From: Candidatus Heimdallarchaeota archaeon
Lineage (GTDB): Archaea; Asgardarchaeota; Heimdallarchaeia; JABLTI01
Direction of reading: 5' to 3'
Assembly: GCA_018238155.1 (NCBI GenBank)
Contig: JABCTZ010000025.1
Coordinates: forward strand, 1 to 64,000
Length of the DNA: 64,000 nucleotides
The notes beneath the pieces were generated by a model that saw only the letters and a list, made by a program, of their open reading frames with translations, searched no databases and was not told the origin of the DNA. How positions within the stretch are numbered: the first letter of the stretch is position 1; the number at the start of each line of letters is the position of its first letter. This document shows positions 8,407 through 18,397 of this stretch, one piece after another. The position numbers and the translations under genes are program-made.

Positions 8407-9216
8407 TCATCTGATTTTTTGGATTAGATCATTAACAAAATGATCATTCGCTGATTTAAAGTTTAGATTTAAATTTGCTGTAACGGGTGAAATGCTAATC
8501 ATTTTATGCAATAAAGTATCAGTATCGCTACCTTGAGGTATATCTTCTACTAGATGACCCCAAATAAAATAGTAGCTGTTATTTCTTGGGTCTAGTTTTT
8601 TCTCTGGTTTAAAGTCAAGAAATCTATTTGACAAGAAAGTATTTTTAATCTCTGTTTCTAGAGAAACATCAAGGGGATAGTTCACATTGATAAAAGCAAG
8701 ATTTTCTGGATATGTACATTGAAGTAATTGTTTAACAATGAGCGCTGAAACCTCAGCTGCCTTTTGAAAAGTGTTATCATCTGGTGAGATAAAGAAATTC
8801 TTCTCGGAAACATGCATTGAAAAAGCTGCTGCAGGTATGCCATAAAACGATGCTTCAAAACAAGCTGCACATGTTCCACTTGTAAGCACAATATGATTAG
8901 AAACATTGAGCCCTTGATTTATCCCTGCAACTACAAAATCAAATGGTCCTTCCTCCAGTGTATTTACACCAAGTATTACTGCATCAGCAGTTGTTCCTGT
9001 AATAGAATATCCTACAATTGAATCAGTAATGTTGATCTTCTCTGTACGGATGATATTATTTATTGTAACTGCCTTACTCTCTGCACTTCTTTGTGTTTCT
9101 GCTGAAATAATTGTTACATCAGCAAATTTTGAGAGCTCATTGTAAAGGCTTAGAATACCACTACTACGAATACCATCGTCATTTGTAAGTAAAATTTTTT
9201 TTCTATTTGTTGTCAT
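8407..9216 (-). CDS. surE: 5'/3'-nucleotidase SurE
   Basis: The 269-residue protein matches SurE, a metal-dependent phosphatase that removes phosphate from nucleoside monophosphates. Visible family marks are LLTNDDG at residues 9-15 (metal-binding Asp pair), a TGTTADAVILG segment near 73-83 corresponding to GTPADCV, AGINQGLN near 97-104 and the TSGTCAA segment near 112-118. Length is typical. It appears monocistronic, starting at ATG 9216 with GGGAAATTA just upstream. Small changes in the motifs (AGIN for SGIN, TSGTC for YSGTV) are within what divergent archaeal members could show. Confidence 0.88.
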   Translation of the reverse strand: MTTNRKKILLTNDDGIRSSGILSLYNELSKFADVTIISAETQRSAESKAVTINNIIRTEKINITDSIVGYSITGTTADAVILGVNTLEEGPFDFVVAGINQGLNVSNHIVLTSGTCAACFEASFYGIPAAAFSMHVSEKNFFISPDDNTFQKAAEVSALIVKQLLQCTYPENLAFINVNYPLDVSLETEIKNTFLSNRFLDFKPEKKLDPRNNSYYFIWGHLVEDIPQGSDTDTLLHKMISISPVTANLNLNFKSANDHFVNDLIQKIR

Positions 9217-9608
9217 TAATTTCCCACGCTAATATTATTTGATCTATATTTCAGATATAGTGCTAACAAGCTACCTAACAATTAAGTTTGTTGATGCTTT
9301 TAATTTTTGAAAGAAAAAGTCAACCATTTTAACTTCTAAGTATTTTTTTTACTCATAGATCTTTGTGAATTATAAATTTCACAATGACATAGATAACATG
9401 GCTTTTATTGACCAAAGCACTATTAACATGATAACTATGATTGTGCTAGTCCTACCGACATGACTAATTGGACTAATTTGTATCAATTAGACTTTTTGTA
9501 CAAGATGTACAGCTTGTACAATTTGTACTATTGGAATCATAGCAATGACTTTCATAGTCCAAAAGTCCATATAGGAAAAGTTTAATGTAGGAAAAAGTGT
9601 GATGAAAT
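9217..9608. other. Divergent intergenic region with 9-base periodic TGTAC repeat
   Basis: The region separates surE from the leucine-rich-repeat gene. At 9497-9528 the pentamer TGTAC recurs four times at exactly 9-base spacing. The same bases lie in a 41-codon open frame (9460-9585) rich in Leu, Tyr and Asn, without a clear ribosome-binding site. No other feature was seen. Confidence 0.45.
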
Positions 9609-10190
9609 ATGAATGAAAATAATGGAAAAGAAGAAGAAATAGTTTTCGAATCGAAAACTATGGATTATTATGGAAACGAACTGCCCAAAAAGATCGCATT
9701 ATTTTTGCATAATTTAAATGCCTATTTTATTAAAAAACATTCATGGGATCCTAATGAACGATTAAGGGAAAGAAAAATAGGGGAGGAAAGGGAAGATAAT
9801 CGTGGCTATATTATTGAAGATGGGGGGATTGTCTATTTGTCATTATATGAGTCACACATCTGGGATATAGAAGAAATTCCTGAATTATATTCTTTGACTC
9901 AATTAAAACATCTTTGTTTAAATCGAAATAATATTTCAGAAATAAAAGGACTTGAGAAACTTATAAAACTTGAGAAATTATAGTTAGCTTATAATGATAT
10001 TTCAGAAATAAAAGGATTGGACACTTTAACTAATTTAGTGGAACTTAATATCTCCCATAATCAAATTAAGGAAAAAAAAGGATTGAATCATTTACTAAAA
10101 TTAAGAGATTTAGATATTCATTATAATCCTTTAAATAATTACCTAGTCAAACTTCCTGGATGTTTTTGGTGTCGATATGAGCTTGAATGA
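9609..10190 (+). pseudogene. Leucine-rich-repeat protein gene interrupted by one TAG
   Basis: One frame runs from ATG 9609 to TGA 10190 (194 codons) with a single TAG at 9981-9983. The part after the stop continues the leucine-rich repeats without a break: the units LNRNNISEIKGL, LAYNDISEIKGL and ISHNQIKEKKGL fall at regular spacing, and the TAG sits at a variable position of the repeat. A point mutation is therefore the simplest explanation. TAG is the normal stop of several other genes here (for example at 39419, 51408 and 61208), so recoding is unlikely. ATG follows GTGATGAAAT. The intact form would have been a small cytoplasmic binding protein. Confidence 0.7.
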
Positions 10191-10423
10191 TTTGTTTAAC
10201 GATGTAAGTTAGAAACACTTATCCATTATCATTTGAATTAAAAGAAATTTCAAATGAAGTTAAATACAAAAAATAATTCATAATAAAATTTCTTAAAATT
10301 GCAGAAAGAGAATGCAATATAAACTAATAAGCATAAACTATATTGCTAGATTTAAATAGTTCCGACAAAATAATCAGTATCATAATACAAGTTGTCATTA
10401 ATTAGTTAGGTGAATGTATACAA

Positions 10424-11647
10424 ATGTCTAAACCAAAATTAGAATCAAAAGTAATTGTCTTAGGATTATCACAGTCAGGGAAAACATCAATACGACAAGT
10501 CATATTTGAAGGATTTGCACCGGATTCAACTGCTCTAAATCCTGCAACGGTAAGAATAAACAGAAAATTGTTTAGTTTAGCTGGAGGAGGTATAAATCTG
10601 TTTGATATCGGGGGTCAAACATCATATCTCAATGAAGTTTTTGATCAATACAAAGAAAGAACCTTTACTGATGTAAAAGCAGCCATTTTTGTTGTTGATG
10701 TTTCTGATGCCGCAAATATTATGCGTTCAAAGTATTATTTTGATTTAACGCTCAAAAATCTTGCATTATTAAGTAAAAAGTCGCGTATCTACATTTTTGC
10801 TCATAAAATGGACGTAGTCCAACTGAATAAAAGAGCAGTAATGGTTGAGTCAATAGGTGAAATTTTTGAAACAGACAATTATGACAATGTAAGCATTTAT
10901 GGAACGTCTATCTTTGATCAAACAATTTGGGATGCAATGCAAAAGGTTCTTTCATTTGTTTATCCTAGAGATGATAGTAAAACAAAGAGTATCAAAGATA
11001 TTGTAGGAAAATTCTCATTAGAATTTCTAGCTCTTTCAACTTCACAAGGATTGGTTCTTTATTCCGAACCCGAAGTTGATACCGGAGTTAATTATTCTAG
11101 ATTGAAAAATGAGATAACAAAAGCTTATTTTCCAAATAGTTATTTGAATCAAGCAATATTTAGTATTGGGGGATTTAACGCTTTTATGAAAGAATTAGAT
11201 GAAAACTTAGTTATAACAACAGTATTCGCATCAGATCATACAATACTTCAATCTCAAAAATCCTTTACTCAGTTATCTGAACAAATTAGAACATTATTCA
11301 AGCCAGATGAACTTTTAGGTCGAGCTAAAATTAAAATGAAAACAAATTTAGAGGAACATCTTAAGAAGAATGGTTTAAAGAATGTTCAAGACCTTGATAG
11401 AAAAATTGATGCAAAAATAAGTATCAAGTGTGATGTTTGTGGTAAACAAATACAAAAATCGTTATTGGATGTTGCACTAGAAAATTCAGAGCAAATAGAA
11501 AGAGGTATGAAAATTTCTGCTGGTTTTGGAGTTTCTACAATTGAAATGTATCCGCTACACGATTGTATTGAAGGTATACGTGAAATACCAGTAATATTAG
11601 ATGGTAATTTAGAATATCGTCGATATGATAAAAGCAGACCAATCTAA
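10424..11647 (+). CDS. Rag/Gtr-like GTPase with longin/roadblock-like module and Cys C-terminal domain
   Basis: The 407-residue protein starts with a GTPase domain: G1 GLSQSGKTS (14-22), G3 DIGGQ (61-65) and G4 HKMD (127-130). HKMD is a hallmark of Rag/Gtr GTPases, which in eukaryotes sit on lysosomes and signal nutrients to TORC1. Residues about 190-310 form an alpha/beta region like the roadblock domain that follows Rag GTPase domains. The last 75 residues carry CDVC (336-339) and LHDC (378-381), a possible metal site, in a domain not recognised. Gene ends convergently with a second Rag-like gene 72 bases away. A nutrient-sensing or membrane-trafficking role is inference. Confidence 0.85.
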   Translation: MSKPKLESKVIVLGLSQSGKTSIRQVIFEGFAPDSTALNPATVRINRKLFSLAGGGINLFDIGGQTSYLNEVFDQYKERTFTDVKAAIFVVDVSDAANIMRSKYYFDLTLKNLALLSKKSRIYIFAHKMDVVQLNKRAVMVESIGEIFETDNYDNVSIYGTSIFDQTIWDAMQKVLSFVYPRDDSKTKSIKDIVGKFSLEFLALSTSQGLVLYSEPEVDTGVNYSRLKNEITKAYFPNSYLNQAIFSIGGFNAFMKELDENLVITTVFASDHTILQSQKSFTQLSEQIRTLFKPDELLGRAKIKMKTNLEEHLKKNGLKNVQDLDRKIDAKISIKCDVCGKQIQKSLLDVALENSEQIERGMKISAGFGVSTIEMYPLHDCIEGIREIPVILDGNLEYRRYDKSRPI

Positions 11648-11719
11648 TTAATGAGCAAAATTAGTTAACTGTTCAAATCAAAATTTGGTTTTGATTATGA
11701 ATAGGTTAATCTCTTTTTA

Positions 11720-13447
11720 TTATTGTTCCTTATTTTCTTCGGAAGATTTTTGTTGCACTAAAAATTCTACTAGTCTTTTTACATCACTCTTTGAAAGAGT
11801 GAGTTTTTCTTCTGAATCTCCTTCTAAATTTGAAGCTAATAATTCAATCTGTTTTACATTGTATCTTTTTCTCTCTTCTTTCAAACGGTCCATGAAACCC
11901 TTTTTCACTGGTTTTAAGATTTTATCTGTTTTTAGAACCGCTTCTTTTACTTCCTCTTCAATTGCTATTTTGTGCTCATCAGGTTTATCTGTAACAAGTT
12001 CTTGAATGGGTTCTTCTACTACTACAGTTTCATTAATTTCAGCTATTGATTCTGTAACAGGCAGACTAATTTTCTCTTGTACTTCTGTTGGTGTTTCAGT
12101 CACTAGGGGAGCTATCGGTCCAGTTTTTGGTTTTGGTTCATCTAAATGTACTTGTATAGGTTCTGTTGGAGTGCTTTTGAGCTCATCCTTTAGTTTATTT
12201 AAGAATGTGAAACTACTCGTCTCAGCTACGACTTCAGCTTGTGCTACTTTTAGTTTCGGTATTTTCTTATCAGCTTTCGATTTAGGTGCTTTAACAGTAA
12301 CTTCCTTAGCTTCAGAAGGAACAGCAGGTAGATTAATGTTATCTATGGGAGCTTGCGGTGTTTCATCAGTAGATTGAGCAAATTTACGAATTAATTCATA
12401 AAATATCCTAGTTTTATCTTCGGTAATTGCTGAAAATGAAGTAATGAGTAAAATATTTTTATCAAGATTGAAAACCATTGCATTAACTTTGTTATTTGAA
12501 GAAGTAATTATTGATGCAGTAGTGCTTTCACTTATTTCTTTTTTCTCTTTTATAATCGTTTTAAATTCTTGTAATGCAGAAATATAATCTATTGATTTCT
12601 CAGAACTCACAGCTCCTTTTGAGGAGGTTCCAACAACAGGTGAAAAAGTTTCACGGTCAATTAAAACGATTTCAACAATATCATATTCAGATAGATCAAA
12701 ATTAATAGCCATTTTACCAAAGGTGGGTAATGTTGCTTGTGGTTCTGGATTAAGAAACTCCATTAATTGTTTAATTCTGGGATCTTCTTCATGTTCCATA
12801 ACGTAGCTCTGAAATTCATCACTTTCCTCTATTTTTTGACCTATATTGGTAATTAATTCAAAACGTTTTGAGTTCATATTCACTTCATTCATTAAGGTAA
12901 AAATCAATTCTTTCAAGCTCTCGGCATAATAAATACTGGAGGGTTCGAATCGAATATTGTACTTGTTCTCATCAAAGGTATCAGCTACGTGTCCGAGTAA
13001 TGGCACTAATTCTTCTGGAGGAATTAAATCTACTTTATGGCAAAGAACTGTAATAATACCTTCGGGATTTTCTTTCTTAAATTGGCGAATAGTAAAACTA
13101 AATCTTCGTTCCGATTCCTCAAATAGATTTGGACGAGTCATATCGATTATCCAAAAGAGAATTTTTACATTGGAGAAAACTAGATGCCTAAAATGAGTTA
13201 CAGCTTCGTTCCAGTAATTTTCTTGTCCACCAGAATCGATAATTAAATTGGTCTTTTCTTCATCTATATATTGACGTTCATAGTGGACTGTAGCCATGTA
13301 ATCTTCAACTTCACCAGGTTTTTTACCAAAAAAGACTACATCTTTGATAGCAGTTTTTCCTGCTTGTTGAAGACCCATGAAAAGTATTTTATCTTCTACT
13401 TTTACATCAGAGTCATCAGATTTTAATTCGTCAAATAGATAAGACAT
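11720..13447 (-). CDS. Rag/Gtr-like GTPase with longin-like module and disordered tail
   Basis: From ATG 13447 (after AGTGATG) the product is 575 residues. The GTPase core has GLQQAGKT (25-32), DSGGQ (71-75) and HKVD (137-140), the last again Rag-like. Residues about 240-370 form an alpha/beta module of longin/roadblock type. Then follows a long Pro-, Glu-, Lys- and Val-rich stretch (about 380-510), probably disordered, and a short basic/helical end. It differs from the neighbour at 10424 in its C terminus, so the two could act as unlike partners, as Rag heterodimers do; this is inference. It lies just downstream of the giant membrane protein on the same strand. An upstream TTG (13465) is a less likely start. 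Confidence 0.82.
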   Translation of the reverse strand: MSYLFDELKSDDSDVKVEDKILFMGLQQAGKTAIKDVVFFGKKPGEVEDYMATVHYERQYIDEEKTNLIIDSGGQENYWNEAVTHFRHLVFSNVKILFWIIDMTRPNLFEESERRFSFTIRQFKKENPEGIITVLCHKVDLIPPEELVPLLGHVADTFDENKYNIRFEPSSIYYAESLKELIFTLMNEVNMNSKRFELITNIGQKIEESDEFQSYVMEHEEDPRIKQLMEFLNPEPQATLPTFGKMAINFDLSEYDIVEIVLIDRETFSPVVGTSSKGAVSSEKSIDYISALQEFKTIIKEKKEISESTTASIITSSNNKVNAMVFNLDKNILLITSFSAITEDKTRIFYELIRKFAQSTDETPQAPIDNINLPAVPSEAKEVTVKAPKSKADKKIPKLKVAQAEVVAETSSFTFLNKLKDELKSTPTEPIQVHLDEPKPKTGPIAPLVTETPTEVQEKISLPVTESIAEINETVVVEEPIQELVTDKPDEHKIAIEEEVKEAVLKTDKILKPVKKGFMDRLKEERKRYNVKQIELLASNLEGDSEEKLTLSKSDVKRLVEFLVQQKSSEENKEQ

Positions 13448-13533
13448 TAACATCACTAGTTTCAATATTTCTTTACGTGTAGTTTAGGCAGTAAAATTGA
13501 AATATCAATGTTACTATCGCGTCAATTTTGTGA

Positions 13534-16500
13534 TTATTGATATTGCTTATTTTCCTCTTTGCTTTTCTTTAAGTTATTTTTAGCGGCTATCATAATAATA
13601 ACAGAACGTCTGCGAATCTTTTCTAAGAGAACTTTAATTTCTGTTAGGGTTTTCTTTTCTTTCAGAGCAAGAATAAGTTCATCTATTTCTACAAACATAA
13701 ATTCCTGATTTGAAAGCATTAAGCCTCCAACAGTTGTATCTGCAAGAATAATTAAAGAAAGGTTTTCAAATCCGCCTCTGGCGTTTTTATTTTCTAATTG
13801 AATACCATGAATGAAAGCAATCATATCTTCATTTGGTAAATTAATTGAACCAATCCTTCTTTTCTCATCATGTTCTTCAAATCCTAAGGAGGAGTATGCT
13901 TGATCTGATATTTTCAGTAAGAAATTATCAACACCAATACGCATTCTTCGACTATATTCAGGTTGTTCGAGTGAATGATCCATAATTAATGGTACAGGTC
14001 CTTTAGCTTGGTCAAATAAAGATAAGATAACACCGGGAGAAACTTTCTCAAAATAATCATCGATTTCTTGTTCTGAGACTTTTTCCATTAGCTCCTCAAA
14101 TGGTCTTGCTCTGACAAGACGATAAATAACGAAGCTCATCACTATTGTAAAAAGAAGGCTTCCGGCAATAATCATAATAAGTATATGAATAGGTAGACCT
14201 GCAGGGTCAATGATGAAAACGTTTTCAGTATATTCTGTTCCTAATGGATCATATATATCACTACCACTATAGCTCACAAAAATAACTACATAATCCATTT
14301 CTTCAGTCATTTCAAAGGAAGTTTGGGCTAGTCCATTTGCATCAGTTGTTGTTGTTTTATTGATTAAATCATTGTATGCTGTTGGTATTTCTGTTGCAGT
14401 TGCAACATCTTTGTAAACAATATAAATACTGAAAGTGATATCTTGAAATGCTACTGGAGTACCATCTGCTCTAAATAGTTCTGCGTAAATGACTAAATCG
14501 TTCCCATAAACTATTTCACTACTCGAGACATTAACACTTAAAATAATTGGCACTGGCAAAATTGTGGCAGAAAGCGATGAGGTATCATTCATAATACCAA
14601 AATAGAAATTTGATTCTATGTATATTTCAAATAAATGATTACCTTTTGCAGATATGAAATCAGCAGAATTGAATGTTATTTCATAAATAAAATTGACCGC
14701 ATCAGTCAATACATATGAGATATCTTGGTAATTATTATTAACTGAGACAAAAGTAAAGGCTTGAGCAGAAGAATTTGTATTGTCAAATAGTTTGAGTGAT
14801 ATTGAAATATCTTCACCATAAACAACATTTGTTGTAGAATCAAGAATAAGGAGATTACCTTCCCCTCTTTGTATTAGTAAATTAATCGTAACAGATTGTT
14901 TATGATCACCAAATTGCCAAAATTGGAATTCAATGTATTTGTAAGTATTATCTGTCACATTTGTTGCATCAATTCTAAATTCATAGGAAGTGGAATTTAG
15001 CTGTGTCTGTGTTACTCCTAAATTGAGACTAGTATCTTCTTCAATATATGCCAATGTTAAGCCATTTATAACAGTATTATTTACGGTATCTCTTACATCA
15101 ACTGAAAATGTAAACGATTCTCCGTACTTCATGACGTAATAATAGTCATCAGAGAAATCTCCGGGAGTAAGATAATTTATTTCTATATCATCCACGGTAA
15201 AAACATATTTGGCTACTATTGTATTTGTATACAGTCCACCACCTGTATCATCCTCTAATTCAATATAAAGAACATGAACACCGTCAAGTGATGGAACAAT
15301 GATATCATATGGAGCTGTCAATGTTTGAGAATCATTATCGGCATCCCATCGAAAACTAAATTCTTGCAAATCAGCTGAGAGTACATTGAAATCAAGGAGA
15401 GTATTTCCTCTGATATATGTATCATTATCTACTCCTACTAAAGCATAATTTGGTGCATCAAAATCTAGAAAGAATTTGTACACAATTGTATGCGAATTTC
15501 CTACAATATCTTCAGTGAAGATTGTTATCGTAGCTTCTAATTCATCTTGATATAGGAAACTCAATGTAGCAGTAAATTCAGCATTTTCTGGAGAAGATGA
15601 ACCTTCAAGATTCCACTGTGAAGTAATTGTATCAATTGTTTCTTCAGAAAGATCTTCTATCTTGAAATTTAGAGGAGTGTATTCATTAATTTTCGAGTTA
15701 TTTTGTATAAAATTAAGTGAAACGGTAGGATGAGTATTATCAATGGTTATTGTCAATGTTTCTAATGCATCATTACCTAAAGTATCATTTGAATAAATAA
15801 TTAATATAGCTGTTCCTTCAATTGAAGGTAGAGTAAAGCTACTAACAAATAAAGTATAACTTGAATCATTCCATGAATAATAATTATTGAATGTTGGATC
15901 TGTATCGGTAATTATACACGTTACATCAGAGTTTGCAGGCACATAATTTGTACTATCCGGTAAAGTAGCTAAACCACTTATACTTGAGATTGTTATAACA
16001 GGAGCTGAAATATCGATAGTAAATTCAATATAATATCTAAAATAGTTTCCTGCGATATCAAAAGCAACGATTGTTAGATTATGTTGACCTTCAGATAATA
16101 AGCTAAGATAATAATCTAATGGTTGAGAAAAGGTTTGATTGTTTTCGTTATTTAATGAGATATAGATTTCCATATCTTCAGTTGAAGTCCAATTATCAGC
16201 TATTATAAATGATAATACAGTATTATCTAAAAATCTAGATTGATTATAGCTCGGTCCTGCATCTGCCTGAATAATTGTAGGTGCTTTTTTATCCACTGTA
16301 AATACGAATACAAATTCGTTGAGAATATCTACCGCATCAAAAACCCATACAGTTAAACTATATGTACCGGCATTTGAGGAGAGTGCATCAATTCCAGATA
16401 ATGTTAAGATATAATTTCCATCAGGAAATCCATCTTTTGGTGCATTATTTCCCCAGAAATATTTAACCGTACCATTATCATTGATTATTGTTATTTCAAC

Positions 16501-18219
16501 ATTATCTCCACCCATATAATATGAACCATTTACCATATTTGTTAATTCAACAAGTAGATAAGTAGTATTAGTATAAAATGAATAGATTTGAGAGTTATCA
16601 TGACCAAATGTGTCATTAGCATATACAGTTAGATTATGCCAACCTTCTGATGTTGGCAATGTAGTTCTCCAAACATTGCCAGAAACTTTAGTTGTCCAAT
16701 CCACAAAACTATCACTATCCCATTTGTATAAAACATCAATATCTGATTCATCAGATATTTCGACATCAATATTCTTACCTAATGGTTGTTGAGTATTATT
16801 AACAACATTGTCTAAACCAATTATTGGTGCTGAATTATCAAAGTTGAAGTAGTAAATTGTGTATTTTGTTCCAAAGAAGCTATCCGTTCGAATGGTTAAA
16901 TTATAAATACCATCATATCCTTCATTTACAACAAAGTCAAATGGAGCTTCTAAAAGTGAATAGACACTATCAGTTTGCCATTTGAAAAAGGCAAAATCAA
17001 CACCTTCAGAAATGGTGAAATTAAGCATTTGTCCATCTGAAATCAAAGAGTTATTGGATGGTGACTCCAAAATAACGTCATCTCCCGTTGGATCATAACC
17101 AACAACAAAAGTTACTTGGGCAGTGTTTTCGAATAAATCTTCTGATTCAATTACTAAGGTATGCCAACCTATTGTCTCTGGAAGAGAAACTATTGTTGAT
17201 GTACCAAAGGTTTCAATTGGCTCAGTATTCCATTGATATTGATCTGAGACAGATCCTATGACAGATATTGTTGCATTGGTTGCTTCATAATAAATAGTGT
17301 TATTTGTAAAGCCTGTAATATCAATTGTTGGATATTTCTCTTGGTACCCATATAGCTGCATGCCAAATGATTCTGTATAGTCATCTATATGATAGCTATT
17401 ATCATATGTATTATTGGAATCATCTATTGTCCAATCAAAGTCATATTTGTAATTACCAGATCTAAGCTCAATGTTGTTATCACTTCCAGATACATAGGAA
17501 GGACCCCACAAACTCGATTCATAAGTTATTCGTAACCTATACCCTGCTGGAAGTAGAGTAGTGTTTGCCAATTCAAAATTAAATAAACGTTGCCCATCAT
17601 CAATGTATCCTTCTGTAGAACCCAAGAAAACAGTTTGACCGGTATTTGGATTGAATCGATCCATGGTAATTCGTAATTCCCACCAATTTTCTGCAGAAGG
17701 ATAAACGTCACAATGTACTTTAAAGAAGACTTTTCCTTGGAGGTATGTGTCAACAGTATATGTGGGAGTAAAAATAGTTGAGTTAATATTCTCACCGTTA
17801 ATTAGATTATTACTTCGTAATTGTCCCCATGTGTCTAATGGATGCCAGAATGTGCTTGCATCAGAAGAACGATTATATTGTCTAAATCTAGCATAGTCAA
17901 AATCTGCTGCAGAATCTTTTACATCAGCAAAGAGTTCCCACTCGAAAACATTGCCGTTTTCATCTAAATCAACATATTTGTCTTGAGTGAAGAATCCTAA
18001 TGTTTTATAATTACCCGGGGTTTCAACATCATTTTCAATAATTGCTGCTGGACCAAAAGAAACATCATTTGAATCATCAGGTAGTGCTAGAGGTTGAATA
18101 GCTGAAACTGTTTCATTGTATACTCCTTCACTAGAAATTTCAGAATAATAATATAATGAACTAATGCTTAAAATCACTAATATAATACTTATAATTCTGG
18201 TTTTATTTTTAATCAACAT
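13534..18219 (-). CDS. Giant receptor-like membrane protein with Ig-like ectodomain and longin-like cytoplasmic tail
   Basis: The 1561-residue product has a signal anchor (about 7-24), then over 1,300 extracellular residues with repeating beta-sandwich units: phrases of the type TVDKKAPTI, NNT, and GxxxLTVWxxD recur every 80-100 residues, as in Ig-like/cadherin-like bacterial and archaeal surface repeats, with many N-x-S/T sites. One membrane helix lies near 1340-1363, followed by about 198 cytoplasmic residues. Their pattern VILSLFDQAKGPVPLIMD, later SLIILAD and long helices, resembles a longin-type domain. Single-pass receptor topology, with GTPase genes on both sides of it on the same strand, suggests signalling or vesicle-linked adhesion. 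ATG 18219 is chosen because GAGGTTAA precedes it. Confidence 0.75.
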   Translation of the reverse strand: MLIKNKTRIISIILVILSISSLYYYSEISSEGVYNETVSAIQPLALPDDSNDVSFGPAAIIENDVETPGNYKTLGFFTQDKYVDLDENGNVFEWELFADVKDSAADFDYARFRQYNRSSDASTFWHPLDTWGQLRSNNLINGENINSTIFTPTYTVDTYLQGKVFFKVHCDVYPSAENWWELRITMDRFNPNTGQTVFLGSTEGYIDDGQRLFNFELANTTLLPAGYRLRITYESSLWGPSYVSGSDNNIELRSGNYKYDFDWTIDDSNNTYDNSYHIDDYTESFGMQLYGYQEKYPTIDITGFTNNTIYYEATNATISVIGSVSDQYQWNTEPIETFGTSTIVSLPETIGWHTLVIESEDLFENTAQVTFVVGYDPTGDDVILESPSNNSLISDGQMLNFTISEGVDFAFFKWQTDSVYSLLEAPFDFVVNEGYDGIYNLTIRTDSFFGTKYTIYYFNFDNSAPIIGLDNVVNNTQQPLGKNIDVEISDESDIDVLYKWDSDSFVDWTTKVSGNVWRTTLPTSEGWHNLTVYANDTFGHDNSQIYSFYTNTTYLLVELTNMVNGSYYMGGDNVEITIINDNGTVKYFWGNNAPKDGFPDGNYILTLSGIDALSSNAGTYSLTVWVFDAVDILNEFVFVFTVDKKAPTIIQADAGPSYNQSRFLDNTVLSFIIADNWTSTEDMEIYISLNNENNQTFSQPLDYYLSLLSEGQHNLTIVAFDIAGNYFRYYIEFTIDISAPVITISSISGLATLPDSTNYVPANSDVTCIITDTDPTFNNYYSWNDSSYTLFVSSFTLPSIEGTAILIIYSNDTLGNDALETLTITIDNTHPTVSLNFIQNNSKINEYTPLNFKIEDLSEETIDTITSQWNLEGSSSPENAEFTATLSFLYQDELEATITIFTEDIVGNSHTIVYKFFLDFDAPNYALVGVDNDTYIRGNTLLDFNVLSADLQEFSFRWDADNDSQTLTAPYDIIVPSLDGVHVLYIELEDDTGGGLYTNTIVAKYVFTVDDIEINYLTPGDFSDDYYYVMKYGESFTFSVDVRDTVNNTVINGLTLAYIEEDTSLNLGVTQTQLNSTSYEFRIDATNVTDNTYKYIEFQFWQFGDHKQSVTINLLIQRGEGNLLILDSTTNVVYGEDISISLKLFDNTNSSAQAFTFVSVNNNYQDISYVLTDAVNFIYEITFNSADFISAKGNHLFEIYIESNFYFGIMNDTSSLSATILPVPIILSVNVSSSEIVYGNDLVIYAELFRADGTPVAFQDITFSIYIVYKDVATATEIPTAYNDLINKTTTTDANGLAQTSFEMTEEMDYVVIFVSYSGSDIYDPLGTEYTENVFIIDPAGLPIHILIMIIAGSLLFTIVMSFVIYRLVRARPFEELMEKVSEQEIDDYFEKVSPGVILSLFDQAKGPVPLIMDHSLEQPEYSRRMRIGVDNFLLKISDQAYSSLGFEEHDEKRRIGSINLPNEDMIAFIHGIQLENKNARGGFENLSLIILADTTVGGLMLSNQEFMFVEIDELILALKEKKTLTEIKVLLEKIRRRSVIIMIAAKNNLKKSKEENKQYQ

Positions 18220-18397
18220 ATTTAACCTCATTCTATCTTTGTTTTAGTGCCTTGAATTTCTATTTAGGCATATGTATAATTGTTTATGAAACTATATATT
18301 CGCCATTTATTCACTATTCAAAGCATTCTTTTGGTTTAAACAGCATAACCATACTATTTCTTATCTTTAAATTTTAGCAATTAGGAAATAAATGGTA

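Noticed and set aside
9981..9983. TAG as pyrrolysine or readthrough codon in the leucine-rich-repeat gene
   Set aside because: TAG ends several intact genes in the window, and leucine-rich repeats have no need of pyrrolysine; a point mutation is simpler.
12940..12962. GGTTCGAATC resembling a tRNA T-arm
   Set aside because: It lies inside the Rag-like GTPase gene and no acceptor, anticodon or D arm can be drawn around it.
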